Assembly (NCBI RefSeq): GCF_000217995.1
Contig: NC_015676.1
Coordinates: forward strand, 1,156,103 to 1,220,102
Length of the DNA stretch: 64,000 bases
Reading direction: 5' to 3'
Origin: Methanosalsum zhilinae DSM 4017
GTDB taxonomy: Archaea; Halobacteriota; Methanosarcinia; Methanosarcinales; Methanosarcinaceae
This document shows positions 25,943-34,563 of the stretch, piece by piece (position 1 is the first letter of the stretch; each line of letters starts with the position of its first letter). Under the pieces are notes generated by a model. That model saw nothing but the letters and a program-made list of their open reading frames with translations, searched no databases and was not told where the DNA came from. Both the position numbers and the translations under genes were made by a program.

Positions 25943-26989
25943 ATGCATCAAAATACATTCACACAAAACCCTACCAAACCTGTTGATGTAAAAGATCGTT
26001 CTATTGGCGAACTTATTGATGCCATGACACACACTGGCTTCCAGGGAAGAAAACTGGCGGAGTCAGTTCATGCATGGAATAATATGCTGCATGAAAAAAA
26101 CCTAACAATATTTATGGGACTTACAGGAGCAATGGTACCTGCAGGGATGCGAAAAATAATACTGTACTTAATTGAAAACAGACTTATTGATTGTCTTGTC
26201 AGCACAGGAGCAAATATATTCCATGATTGCCACGAAGCTCTTGGAATGAAACATTATGTTGGTTCTCATAAAGCAGATGACAGAGTACTTTTCGAAAACG
26301 GAATAGATCGGATATATGATGTGTTTGCTATTGAAAAAGAATTTAGAGATACGGATAACCTGATTGCGGATTTTGTCCAAAAACTTGATGACAGGCCATA
26401 TTCTTCTAGAGAATTTATCTATCTTCTTGGAAAAGAAATAGAACAACTTGGAGGAAATGAGGATTCGATTATCGTCAGTGCTTATAGGAATAATATCCCG
26501 ATTTTTATTCCAGCATTGTGTGACAGTTCAATTGGTATAGGTCTTGCAATTGCAAGAAGGGAAAATTGCAATTTAAAAATCATAGATCAGATTAAGGATG
26601 TAGACGAAATTACACAGATTGTAGAAAAATCAGAGAAGACAGGAGTTATCTATATAGGAGGTGGTGTACCGAAAAATTTCATCCAGCAAACTGAAATCGT
26701 GTCATCGATTATGGGAATAGAAGGTGGCGGACATGATTATGCAATTCAGTATACAACAGATGTTCCACACTGGGGCGGATTATCAGGGTGTACATTTGAT
26801 GAGGCGGTATCATGGGGCAAAATCTCAACCAGTGCAAAAAAGGTACAGGTCTTTGTTGATGCCACCATAGCACTACCCATTGTCTCACATGCATTGTTTG
26901 AAAAGACAAAATATCTCAAAAGAACATATCCGATATTCAATTGGACAAACGGCTCTGGCAATTCCGGTCTGGAGATAAATTATATTTAA
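25943..26989 (+). CDS. dys: Deoxyhypusine synthase
   Basis: The 348-residue NAD-dependent enzyme transfers the butylamine group of spermidine to a lysine of aIF5A, the first step of hypusine formation. It shows TGAMVPAGMRK near residue 62, STGANIFHDCHE, the active-site DVPHWGGLSGC and DEAVSWGKIS with the catalytic Lys293. The length fits the family. No strong ribosome site is visible at the ATG. It stands alone on the plus strand between glgP and a regulator operon. The aIF5A gene is not in this window. Confidence 0.95.
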   Translation: MHQNTFTQNPTKPVDVKDRSIGELIDAMTHTGFQGRKLAESVHAWNNMLHEKNLTIFMGLTGAMVPAGMRKIILYLIENRLIDCLVSTGANIFHDCHEALGMKHYVGSHKADDRVLFENGIDRIYDVFAIEKEFRDTDNLIADFVQKLDDRPYSSREFIYLLGKEIEQLGGNEDSIIVSAYRNNIPIFIPALCDSSIGIGLAIARRENCNLKIIDQIKDVDEITQIVEKSEKTGVIYIGGGVPKNFIQQTEIVSSIMGIEGGGHDYAIQYTTDVPHWGGLSGCTFDEAVSWGKISTSAKKVQVFVDATIALPIVSHALFEKTKYLKRTYPIFNWTNGSGNSGLEINYI

Positions 26990-27111
26990 TTAAGGTATCT
27001 TAATACTAAGTGACCCGTGCTTTCTGTCCTACAATAGAATATGTGAGATCACAATAGCTTTATTAAGTTTAAACAATATATTAGTGATAGTTTGTTATAT
27101 GAGGTTTATCA

Positions 27112-27621
27112 ATGGGAAAAAGAACTCGAATCATAAATGACCCATCTGAATTAGTTCCACTGCTCAGGATATTTGGTTCCAGAACAAATAAAAGTGTATT
27201 TGATGTGCTGTCCACCAGATGGATGACAAAAAAAGAAATGGACGAATATCTTGGAAAGGATTCGAGCAACAGTATACTATTATTAAAAAAAAGCGGTCTT
27301 GTTGAAAGTCAGTGGAAGATACCAGAACCGGGTAAAAAACCTTCCATGGAATATCATACATCATATTCAAAAGTTCAAGCAAACTTCCAGTGCTCTTTTG
27401 AAGATTTAAGTGACATTATCATGTTAGCTTTTAAACCTTATGATGAAGTTTGTGATGCAATAGAAGAACTTGAAAGATTGGTCAAAGAAGGAAATCAATC
27501 AATGAGTAGTCTTACTAGAATACTTAACAAAAGTCCGCTGTATATACGTGCTGTTGCCCGTCGTTCACAAAATATATCGGTGATGGGTCAAAGACTTAAA
27601 ATCAGTGAGGAAATCGAATGA
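27112..27621 (+). CDS. Winged-helix (ArsR-like) regulator
   Basis: The 169-residue protein starts with LRIFGSRTNKSVFDVLSTRW, then MTKKEMDEYLGKDSSNSILLLKKSGLVESQW, the helices of an archaeal ArsR-like winged helix. A wing-like PGKKPSMEYHTSYSKVQANF follows and the C-terminal half is helical, with regular hydrophobic spacing that suggests dimerisation. Its targets are unknown. GAGGT lies 6 nt before the ATG. Its stop overlaps the start of the next regulator by 4 nt, so the two are translated together. Confidence 0.75.
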   Translation: MGKRTRIINDPSELVPLLRIFGSRTNKSVFDVLSTRWMTKKEMDEYLGKDSSNSILLLKKSGLVESQWKIPEPGKKPSMEYHTSYSKVQANFQCSFEDLSDIIMLAFKPYDEVCDAIEELERLVKEGNQSMSSLTRILNKSPLYIRAVARRSQNISVMGQRLKISEEIE

Positions 27622-28406
27622 TAAAGCTCTTGCACAGCAAGAGTGGAATAACAAAGTTCCAGATCCTGATAGAAATCGCTGCTCATCAACCAAATGTTCG
27701 GCAGAAAGAAATAGCTGAAAAAATTGGAATCACTCCTCAGGCTGTATCTGAATATATCAAAGAGCTGGTAAATGAAGGATTTATTGAATCGAAAGGAAGA
27801 GTCAGATACAGGATCACCAAAACCGGTGTGGAATGGGTTCTGGAAAATGCAGCAGAAATGAAAAAATATGCCCAGTTTGTGATGGGAGATATTATCAGTC
27901 ATGTATCTACATGGACAGCTATTGCTGAAAAGGATCTTTCTAAGGGAGAAACGGTATATCTGAATATGAAAAATGGACTTCTCTATGTCAGTCCTAATGG
28001 AAACACAGACGCCAGGGGGGTCACAATTTCTGATGCTAAAGCAGGGGAAGATGTTGGAGTAACAGAACTGGTAGGACTTATTAATCTTGAAACCGCGAGT
28101 ATTTCTATATGTAAAGTTCCACGTGTTGAAAGAGGGGGTTCAAGAAATACAGACCTCAAAAGACTTAAAATGCTGTCTGAATCAAAACCTTACATTGCTT
28201 CTGTAGGAGTGGAAGCACTCATATCTCTTAAAAAAATTGGGATCAAACCTGATGTGATGTTTGGAGCTCGTGAGGCCGTTATAGAAGCAGCTTATCATGG
28301 GCTTTCTTCAGTAGTTGTATCGATTGATGAAGAAGTTCCAGCTATTTTAAGTCGTCTGGAATCTGAAAATCTGGAATATGAGCTCGTGGATTTAACTCTG
28401 CAGTGA
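27618..28406 (+). CDS. Winged-helix regulator with a conserved archaeal C-terminal domain
   Basis: The 262-residue protein opens with a MarR/Lrp-like helix-turn-helix (VRQKEIAEKIGITPQAVSEYIKELVNEGF, wing RVRYRITKTG). From about residue 80 a second domain follows, with ETVYLNMKNGLLYVSP, VSPNGNTDARGVTISDAKAGED, IGIKPDVMFGAREAVIEAAYHG and a final beta-alpha unit ELVDLTLQ. That domain resembles a small-molecule sensing module found mostly in methanogens (DUF7839-like, as I recall); the ligand is unknown. It sits 4 nt overlapped behind the ArsR-like gene and 12 nt ahead of the phosphoesterase. Confidence 0.75.
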   Translation: MIKLLHSKSGITKFQILIEIAAHQPNVRQKEIAEKIGITPQAVSEYIKELVNEGFIESKGRVRYRITKTGVEWVLENAAEMKKYAQFVMGDIISHVSTWTAIAEKDLSKGETVYLNMKNGLLYVSPNGNTDARGVTISDAKAGEDVGVTELVGLINLETASISICKVPRVERGGSRNTDLKRLKMLSESKPYIASVGVEALISLKKIGIKPDVMFGAREAVIEAAYHGLSSVVVSIDEEVPAILSRLESENLEYELVDLTLQ

Positions 28407-28418
28407 GGTGATTGAACC

Positions 28419-28952
28419 ATGAAAATTATGGTAATCTCTGACACACATATCAAGCCCGGTAAGCCAGTTCCACAGTTTCTCATGGATATCGATAAATATG
28501 ATACCATTGTCCATGCCGGTGATTTTACATCTTTTGAATTCTATAATCTACTGGAATCGACAGGTAGGCTCAAAGCAGTCCATGGTAATGCAGATGAACA
28601 AAAGATTAAAGATCTGCTCCCGGAAAGATTAATCTTTGAAGCCGATGGCGTGAAAATCGGAATAGTTCATGAAGGAGCCCTATCAATTAATGACACAACA
28701 GCCCTTAGGTATCTTGCACTTGAAATGGAAGTGGATATACTAATTTTTGGGCATTTTCATCGCCCTCTGATCGAAGAAAGCGACATTATCCTTATATGTC
28801 CCGGATCTCCAACAGCTCCAAGAATGGCAGATCCTTCATTTGTAGAGATAAATGTTGATAAAGGATCTGTTTCAATCAATATACTGCAAGCTGAAGGTCA
28901 CTGCTGTAATTATCTTGAATTTTTGAAAAAACTGGATTCTAATGAGAAATAG
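28419..28952 (+). CDS. YfcE/MJ0936-type metallophosphoesterase
   Basis: The 177-residue enzyme has the calcineurin-like metal motifs in order: SDTHI (D-x-H), HAGDFTS (GD), GNADE (GN), HEGA and GHFHRPL (GH-x-H). This group hydrolyses phosphodiesters, including nonspecific and cyclic-nucleotide substrates, with two metals such as Mn or Ni. GAGGTGATT lies 5 nt before the ATG, close to a perfect ribosome site. It is the third gene of an operon with two winged-helix regulators, so it may act on a signal these regulators sense. Confidence 0.88.
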   Translation: MKIMVISDTHIKPGKPVPQFLMDIDKYDTIVHAGDFTSFEFYNLLESTGRLKAVHGNADEQKIKDLLPERLIFEADGVKIGIVHEGALSINDTTALRYLALEMEVDILIFGHFHRPLIEESDIILICPGSPTAPRMADPSFVEINVDKGSVSINILQAEGHCCNYLEFLKKLDSNEK

Positions 28953-28975
28953 CTTTACTGTGATTATAAAAAAGT

Positions 28976-29209
28976 TCAGGTTCTGTTCTCAATTGTCTCT
29001 ATTTTGAACATAACACCCATTCCTTCAAGACTAAGGTGAACTTTATCTCCAAACTCCAGAATTTCATTTACATCCACATTATCATCCCAGTCATATACAT
29101 AATCATAAGATCCCTGCATTGGCTGGAAGCCGAGGGACATAAGGGCTCGATTTACCTCCGACGGTCTGGTTCCATCACTACTGAACCATACTAAGAGATA
29201 TGTTTTCAT
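28976..29209 (-). CDS. Small conserved protein, unknown function
   Basis: The 77-residue protein begins MKTYLLVWFSSDGTRPSEVN and ends VHLSLEGMGVMFKIETIENR. The predicted order strand-helix-strand-strand-helix-strand looks like a ferredoxin-like fold, the shape of Cas2/VapD proteins, but no catalytic residue pattern confirms this and I do not assign it. The second ATG (29209) is chosen because AAGGTGATT lies just before it; an ATG directly adjacent at 29212 is equally close. It is convergent with the phosphoesterase gene. Confidence 0.6.
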   Translation of the reverse strand: MKTYLLVWFSSDGTRPSEVNRALMSLGFQPMQGSYDYVYDWDDNVDVNEILEFGDKVHLSLEGMGVMFKIETIENRT

Positions 29210-29313
29210 CATAATCACCTTGTAAGATATTATGAGACTAATGTTTATGTCACTTGTGGTCAGTTGGATTGCCAAAAATCTCTGAATTATCTACTCTTAA
29301 ATCTTAAAAAATA

Positions 29314-29334
29314 TGCACCCTCTGACAGGGTGCA
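29314..29334 (-). terminator. Terminator downstream of the RPA operon
   Basis: TGCACCCT and AGGGTGCA form an 8-bp stem with a 5-nt loop. On the minus strand it is followed by ATATTTTTT, so it should end transcription coming from the RPA genes. Confidence 0.7.
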
Positions 29335-29419
29335 GGCAGAGTTAACAGATTTACTCTCTATGATCATTAGAAGAAAGCAATTATTGACCTTCTTAAATAA
29401 ATAGAGAGTCAGTGTTTGT

Positions 29420-29989
29420 TCATAAAGAATCTTCTTTAAGAGATCTTAAAGCTTTCAATACCATTTCAGCATAATGTGTTTTACTGGTATTGTAATGTTC
29501 TATTGCTTTAATTATATTATTCTGAGATCCGTCAAGTGCATCTATTCTGTCAAGAGTATTTCTGGCTGCATCAAGTACCCACATATCCCTTGTATCAGCA
29601 TCAACAACGTTTATTGACTCAGGCCTTACTGATGTAAGGATATCTCCTTCTGCAGTAGTAAAAGTACTGGGTTTACCTACAACAGCGACAAAAGCAGGAG
29701 TTTCACATTCGGATAGCATCTGAGCTGCTTCTGGCTGATATTGTCCTGCATACACAAGGAAAGAACCTGTGGGATCTGAAACTCTTCCTCTCCAGTATTC
29801 AGAATCGGTCCCAATATCTTCGGTCTCCGTAAGAGTTCCAATAATAAAGAGGCGGTTTACTTTTGCTCCAGTCGGTGTTAAGAGATATTGAGGAGCATAA
29901 AGATCATTCTCATCTTTGAAGCTTAGGTTGGAATCTCTGAATTCCTGAGCAAAAACCCTCTGGGCAACTTCTCTAACATATCCTTTCAT
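29420..29989 (-). CDS. RPA-associated OB-fold protein
   Basis: The 189-residue protein is the partner commonly encoded next to archaeal RPA (COG3390-like). It begins MKGYVREVAQRVFAQEFRDS, then has an OB-fold core (RLFIIGTLTETEDIG, WRGRVSDPTGSFLVYAGQY). It probably binds RPA and single-stranded DNA, as the second or third subunit of the complex. The ATG at 29989 follows the RPA stop by 1 nt and uses GGTGG inside the RPA reading frame as its ribosome site. It is the last gene before a terminator. Confidence 0.85.
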   Translation of the reverse strand: MKGYVREVAQRVFAQEFRDSNLSFKDENDLYAPQYLLTPTGAKVNRLFIIGTLTETEDIGTDSEYWRGRVSDPTGSFLVYAGQYQPEAAQMLSECETPAFVAVVGKPSTFTTAEGDILTSVRPESINVVDADTRDMWVLDAARNTLDRIDALDGSQNNIIKAIEHYNTSKTHYAEMVLKALRSLKEDSL

Positions 29990-29990
29990 C

Positions 29991-30929
29991 TTATACCACC
30001 GCCTCTGCTCTTGCAACCAATTCATCGATCATTCCTATATCAGGTTTTGATCCCTTTGTTATCTCATCTACCAGAATATATCGATCCATCTTTGAACCTG
30101 ATATTGAGTAATAACGACCATTCAGCTTACCCTTAATGTGCTCCATGACAACTCCCTGATCAAGAGCATCAGCAGCCATCGCGATGGCATTATCGAGTGT
30201 GATATCTGCAAGTTGTTCTGTAAGTTTACGTCCGATAATGGCTTCCTGTACTGTAGACCCGTTATCAAAAACTGCCTTGATTCTTAGATCATAGACACCT
30301 TCCACTTTTCCATGTTCGGTACATGCTCCTTTTGTAAGGGCCCTATTACATTCAGGACATCTTTTGATCAGGCCAGAGCCTACCTGTATATCAACCATTG
30401 CACCTGTGAAACTAACCGTGGAAGTTCCAATCTCAATTTCATCCTCAATTTCTTCTATAGAACTTGTACGATTGAGATTTATCTGAAACTTATCGTTCCA
30501 TTCATTCACAACAACATTCTTGAACAGGTAGTTTTTTCCCTCTTCAACATCAGGAAGATCTGCATTTTTCCACTTTGTAAATTTGATCACACCTGTTTCG
30601 TCACCGATCAGTCCAACCTGAGAAATTGATTCATGCGAATTTTCCCATAATTGTGCAATTTTTCCTTTGACTGTGACCCATTTCCCATCTTCATTCAGTT
30701 CATCTATGCTCATCTGCTGCACTTCAAACTGCCCTGAATAGAACTTATTCTTACTGATGTTATGCTCTTTAAGAAAATAATTAACAACACTGCGCTGAGC
30801 TTCATCCTCAGGTACTTTAAATTTAGTTACCAGTTTATTCAATCTTTCTTCGATTTCTTCTAAAGGTATATCTACATCAAGTTCAATGAATTTATTTCTG
30901 ATATTTTCTGCAGTTGCTTTTATGTTCAT
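29991..30929 (-). CDS. rpa: Replication protein A, single-strand DNA binding, zinc finger type
   Basis: The 312-residue protein has a helical N-terminal region (1-70) like those in methanogen RPAs. It is followed by an OB fold (WVTVKGKIAQLWE...VGLIGDETGVIKFTKW) and a second one with a zinc finger, CPECNRALTKGACTEHG: Cys191, Cys194, Cys203, His206. It protects single-stranded DNA in replication and repair. GAGGT lies 9 nt before the ATG. Translation is coupled to the RPA-associated protein gene behind it. Methanosarcina has several RPA forms; this corresponds to the single-OB, zinc-finger kind. Confidence 0.93.
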   Translation of the reverse strand: MNIKATAENIRNKFIELDVDIPLEEIEERLNKLVTKFKVPEDEAQRSVVNYFLKEHNISKNKFYSGQFEVQQMSIDELNEDGKWVTVKGKIAQLWENSHESISQVGLIGDETGVIKFTKWKNADLPDVEEGKNYLFKNVVVNEWNDKFQINLNRTSSIEEIEDEIEIGTSTVSFTGAMVDIQVGSGLIKRCPECNRALTKGACTEHGKVEGVYDLRIKAVFDNGSTVQEAIIGRKLTEQLADITLDNAIAMAADALDQGVVMEHIKGKLNGRYYSISGSKMDRYILVDEITKGSKPDIGMIDELVARAEAVV

Positions 30930-31171
30930 ACGAATCTACCTCAAGCCTCTTGTCTGTTAGTTTTGAGAGGCATACAATAGTACGCAATAGTCCTATATAT
31001 ATCTGCACTGAGCACAGTGAAAGTTTTTTTTACAAATGGATGTGTCCATAACAGACCATATAAATTACAAAATAAATTCAAAATTGTAATCTGAATAGCA
31101 GATTCTGATACCAAGTTCTTAATTATATATAAGGTTCCAAATTAATATTGAATTAGTTATAGGAGTCACTG

Positions 31172-31195
31172 ATCAATTTCAATTTTAGAATTGAT
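31172..31195 (+). promoter_or_regulatory. Inverted repeat in the rpa / 31248 intergenic region
   Basis: ATCAATT and AATTGAT are inverted copies 10 nt apart, about 55 nt before the next plus-strand ATG and inside the 318-nt divergent gap. It may be an operator or part of the leader RNA. I see no other feature in the gap, except TATA-like AT-rich stretches. Confidence 0.3.
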
Positions 31196-31247
31196 TAATG
31201 TGGAGCCATGTTATAAATTTAATTGACTAAAAGGAGTTGGGTTAAAT

Positions 31248-32159
31248 ATGACTGTAATGGATAGCTTAATGCTTGCTGTAGATCAGATGATAGCAGCCAT
31301 TCCTATAGTGGTTGCTGTTATTGTATTACTTATTGTAGGGTGGATTGCAGGAAGATCTCTGGGCAAGATCGGGTCAAAAATTCTGGACAAAATAGGTCTT
31401 GACAATCTCATTGATAAAACATCCCTTGGAGATATTATAAATAAAGCAGGAATGACCACGGTTGCGTTTTTTGATGGCGTTATTCGCTGGTTTGTCTACA
31501 TAGTATTTGCTGCAATAATCATAGATTATCTAAATATAGAAGTGGTTGCAGACTTTATAACATTGATACTTGCATATATTCCACTTATAGTTGCAGCTCT
31601 GGTAGTACTGATTGTAGGTCTGATTGTGGTTGATTTTATTGCTAATACAGGACACAAACTTCTAGTAGCTACAGGAGTAAATGAAAGAATTGAAAGCAGT
31701 GCTATAGGAGGGCCTATCAAAGCTACAAACACAACTGCAGCAGGAATTATAACCGGACTAATAAAATTGTTTGGTTATCTGATATTTATAATTGCAGCAC
31801 TGAACATTCTGCAGCTTCCAATGATCACAGACTTTTTGATCATGATTGCAGCATACCTTCCACGTGTTATTCTTGGTGTTCTGATACTTGTTCTGGGTAT
31901 TGTTTCTGTTGATTTCTTCATGAGATATATCCAAAACACTATCACAGAAATGAAGGTTGAAGGTGCTAATTTTATAGTTCCGCTTGTTAGAGGATTCCTA
32001 TTCCTGGTAGTGATTCTAATTGCATTGGATACAATGTTAATCGATACGGGAATTCTGTATGCATTCTTGATGCCTCTTGGTTGGGGTATTGCTATTGTTG
32101 TGGCATTCAGATGGGGAGTAAAAGACGCACTCGTCGCATATGCACAGAACAGAAAATGA
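31248..32159 (+). CDS. Mechanosensitive-channel-like conserved TM-helix protein
   Basis: The 303-residue membrane protein has about eight hydrophobic helices built from repeats of the 'conserved TM helix' unit (PF05552 type). Examples are IPIVVAVIVLLIVGWIAGR, YIPLIVAALVVLIVGLIVVDF and YLPRVILGVLILVLGIVSVDF. Each is followed by an amphipathic segment. It lacks the soluble beta domain of MscS, so it is probably a relative rather than a true MscS gate. GGAG lies 10 nt before the ATG. It stands alone. Confidence 0.8.
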   Translation: MTVMDSLMLAVDQMIAAIPIVVAVIVLLIVGWIAGRSLGKIGSKILDKIGLDNLIDKTSLGDIINKAGMTTVAFFDGVIRWFVYIVFAAIIIDYLNIEVVADFITLILAYIPLIVAALVVLIVGLIVVDFIANTGHKLLVATGVNERIESSAIGGPIKATNTTAAGIITGLIKLFGYLIFIIAALNILQLPMITDFLIMIAAYLPRVILGVLILVLGIVSVDFFMRYIQNTITEMKVEGANFIVPLVRGFLFLVVILIALDTMLIDTGILYAFLMPLGWGIAIVVAFRWGVKDALVAYAQNRK

Positions 32160-32183
32160 GGGAAGCATTCCATCCCTCATTTT
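32153..32183 (+). terminator. Terminator after the TM-helix protein gene
   Basis: AAAATGAGGGA (32153-32163) pairs perfectly with TCCCTCATTTT (32173-32183) around a 9-nt loop. The stem overlaps the stop codon and is followed by T residues. Confidence 0.75.
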
Positions 32184-32245
32184 TACTTCCATTTAATTAT
32201 ATCAAAAGTGAACTATTTTAGCAATTAGCGTCTATATACTAATTG

Positions 32246-32986
32246 ATGGATGAGCTTGTTTTTCTTCTTGTTGCTTTTCTTGCTGAAATAATTGGAACAA
32301 TGGCAGGTTTTGGGTCGTCAACTATCCTGATGACATTTGCACTTTTTTTGTTCGATTTTAGAACGACATTAACACTGGTAGCATTCTTTCACCTTTCTGG
32401 CAGTGCTGGAAGAATAATATTCTTCCATAAAAGCATAAACAAAAGATTGCTGATCCTCTTTGGAATTCCTGGAGTTATTTTTACATTTATTGGAGCAATA
32501 CTTGTCAGATACATTTCTTCAGAATTTCTGGAGTTTTTTCTTGGAGCTTTTCTTCTTACATATGTACTTATATCCGTCCTGAATCCCGAATTCTCTGTTA
32601 AAGCAAGTAAAGTTAACAGTACAGCAGGAGGCATACTTTCAGGTTTTATCTCAGGTATAATAGGTACTGGAGGTATCATAAAAAGCGCATTTCTTACATC
32701 TTTCAAACTTGAAAAATCAGTTTATATTGCAACTGCTGCTTCAATTTCATTTATAATAGATATCATAAGAATTTCTATCTACCTTTCAGAAGGATATCTT
32801 TCATCACAATATTACATCTACATTCCTGTACTGTTCACTATAGCTCTGATAGGTTCTTTCATTGGAAAGAATATAGTCAATATGATTTCAGAAAAGAGGT
32901 TCAGAGTATTTGTACTGGTAGTCATAGCATTAATGAGTCTGAAGTTCATATTTGATGGAATATCAAAAATTTTTGGCTTCATCTAA
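32246..32986 (+). CDS. TauE/SafE family anion permease
   Basis: The 246-residue protein has seven or eight transmembrane helices. It starts LVAFLAEIIGTMAGFGSSTI and has an internal repeat GGILSGFISGIIGTGGIIKSA, the paired motif of the TauE/SafE (sulfite, sulfoacetate or other organic anion export) family. Substrate is not determinable. The ATG at 32246 follows directly on a TTG at 32243. It reads in the same direction as the preceding membrane protein, but a terminator separates them. Confidence 0.85.
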   Translation: MDELVFLLVAFLAEIIGTMAGFGSSTILMTFALFLFDFRTTLTLVAFFHLSGSAGRIIFFHKSINKRLLILFGIPGVIFTFIGAILVRYISSEFLEFFLGAFLLTYVLISVLNPEFSVKASKVNSTAGGILSGFISGIIGTGGIIKSAFLTSFKLEKSVYIATAASISFIIDIIRISIYLSEGYLSSQYYIYIPVLFTIALIGSFIGKNIVNMISEKRFRVFVLVVIALMSLKFIFDGISKIFGFI

Positions 32987-33063
32987 TCATACTGAAAAGT
33001 AGTAGCTTCTGACCAAAAAATATATTTTACTATTTAATTGAAAAATTGCCTTATCTTTTAATC

Positions 33064-33651
33064 CTAAATCTTTTCAATATCCTCAATTGTCTTTCCACTC
33101 AGGACAGACTCAGGACGAATATCTAAAATATCTCCATTATGATCTGTACTGATATCTTCACCTTTCATTTTAAGAAGCAGCCATTGGCCTTTATTTCTAC
33201 CAGATGACTTTATAAGTGCAAATTTTCCCTGTACCTTCTCACCACTGAGAATGACTTTAACATGACCTTTTTTGATAGAATCCTTCATTGAGATCAATTT
33301 ATCGTCTTTCTCATTTATGTTCTCATAGGTTCCCTTATCCCACACAATAACAGTTCCACCTCCATATTCATCTTCAGGAATGACACCTTCAAAGTTAGCA
33401 TATTCAATGGGATGATCTTCAGTTTCGATTGCAAGACGTTTCTTAGAAGGATCCATAGAAGGTCCTTTTGGAACAGCCCATGACTTCAATACACCATCAA
33501 CTTCAAGTCTGAGATCATAATGAAGATTACGTGCATTATGTTTTTGAATAACAAATACTGGATACTTATGTTCCTCAGTGCGATTTCCGGATGGTTCTGA
33601 AGTTTTATTAAAATCTCTTTTCTTTTTGTATTCAGCTAAATTCTCTGACAT
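33064..33651 (-). CDS. Stand-alone LigD-type DNA 3'-phosphoesterase
   Basis: The 195-residue protein is the PE domain of bacterial ligase D, without ligase or polymerase. It contains QKHNARNLHYDLRLE with the metal-site residues His38, Asp46 and Arg48, VPKGPSMDPSKKRLA, TEDHPIEYANFEG with His80 and Glu83, and GGGTVIVWDKGTYE. The enzyme removes 3'-phosphate or 3'-ribonucleoside from DNA ends so that they can be sealed. GAGGT is 7 nt before the ATG. No Ku or ATP-dependent ligase gene is beside it. Confidence 0.92.
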   Translation of the reverse strand: MSENLAEYKKKRDFNKTSEPSGNRTEEHKYPVFVIQKHNARNLHYDLRLEVDGVLKSWAVPKGPSMDPSKKRLAIETEDHPIEYANFEGVIPEDEYGGGTVIVWDKGTYENINEKDDKLISMKDSIKKGHVKVILSGEKVQGKFALIKSSGRNKGQWLLLKMKGEDISTDHNGDILDIRPESVLSGKTIEDIEKI

Positions 33652-33789
33652 AGAATTTACCTCAAATTAATAATTAATTTAAAATATTAATAAGATTTTG
33701 ATAGGTGACATATTTATCCGAATATTTTAAAGAAAGCTCTCAAAAAAGGAATAAATACACAGATCCTTATACAGATGAAGGAAGCAGCA

Positions 33790-34515
33790 ATGAGCAAACT
33801 GAAAAAAATACCAGTTATAGATATATCATGGGATGCTGAAGGAATACTTATAGAACGTAATAACAGATTTCTTGGAACAGTTGACATTCCAGATTGTGAT
33901 TTAAAAAATGTAATGGTCCATATAAGGGATCCTGGAAGACTTGAAAACATTTTATATCCTGGAAATAAGCTATTACTGAAAAAAAGAAACGGGAAAAATA
34001 GAAAAACAAATTGGGAGCTCATTGCAGCCAGAGTGAAAAATGAGTGGATACTGGTAAATTCAGGATATCATCACATGATAGCCCGATACATTATAGAAAA
34101 TGACATGATACCATCAATAGGTAAAATTGAAAAAGTGATGTCTGAGAAAAGATTTGGAGATAGCAGGCTGGACTTCCTTATATTAAATCATGATGGTTCA
34201 AAGATATGGACAGAAGTAAAGGGATGCACAATGGCAGAAAAAAATACTGCTCTGTTTCCTGATGCAGTGACATCCAGAGGAAAAAGGCATATAGAAGAAC
34301 TGATCAGGATAGTTGAAATGGGGGATAGAGCACTTCTTCTGATACTTATCTTTAGACCAGAGTCAAAATGCTTTGCCCCAAATAACATAATTGATCCGGA
34401 ATTTTCCAGATCGTTTGAACTTGCCACAAACAAAGGAGTTTTGGTACATCCGGTCATATTGAAATATGAGAATGGAACAATATATTACCTATCAGAGATT
34501 CCCCTCTGCAAATAA
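33790..34515 (+). CDS. sfsA: SfsA family DNA-binding/nuclease protein
   Basis: The 241-residue protein has an N-terminal OB-like part (ERNNRFLGTVDIP...MVHIRDPGRLENILYPGNKLLL) and a PD-(D/E)XK-like C-terminal half. The latter reads RFGDSRLDFLILNHDG, WTEVKGCTM and FPDAVTSRGKRHIEELI. The family was named for sugar fermentation stimulation; archaeal members bind or cut nucleic acid. I prefer the ATG at 33790 (AGGAAG upstream) over that at 33775. It is convergent with nothing and lies about 50 nt ahead of the methyltransferase gene, perhaps co-transcribed. Confidence 0.9.
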   Translation: MSKLKKIPVIDISWDAEGILIERNNRFLGTVDIPDCDLKNVMVHIRDPGRLENILYPGNKLLLKKRNGKNRKTNWELIAARVKNEWILVNSGYHHMIARYIIENDMIPSIGKIEKVMSEKRFGDSRLDFLILNHDGSKIWTEVKGCTMAEKNTALFPDAVTSRGKRHIEELIRIVEMGDRALLLILIFRPESKCFAPNNIIDPEFSRSFELATNKGVLVHPVILKYENGTIYYLSEIPLCK

Positions 34516-34563
34516 ATAAAAAACAAACATCTTTTTATTCATTGAAATGATTTGCATATATAT

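Noticed and set aside
31775-32173. A minus-strand frame opposite the TM-helix channel-like gene
   Set aside because: Antisense to repeated hydrophobic coding sequence; composition follows from the real gene.
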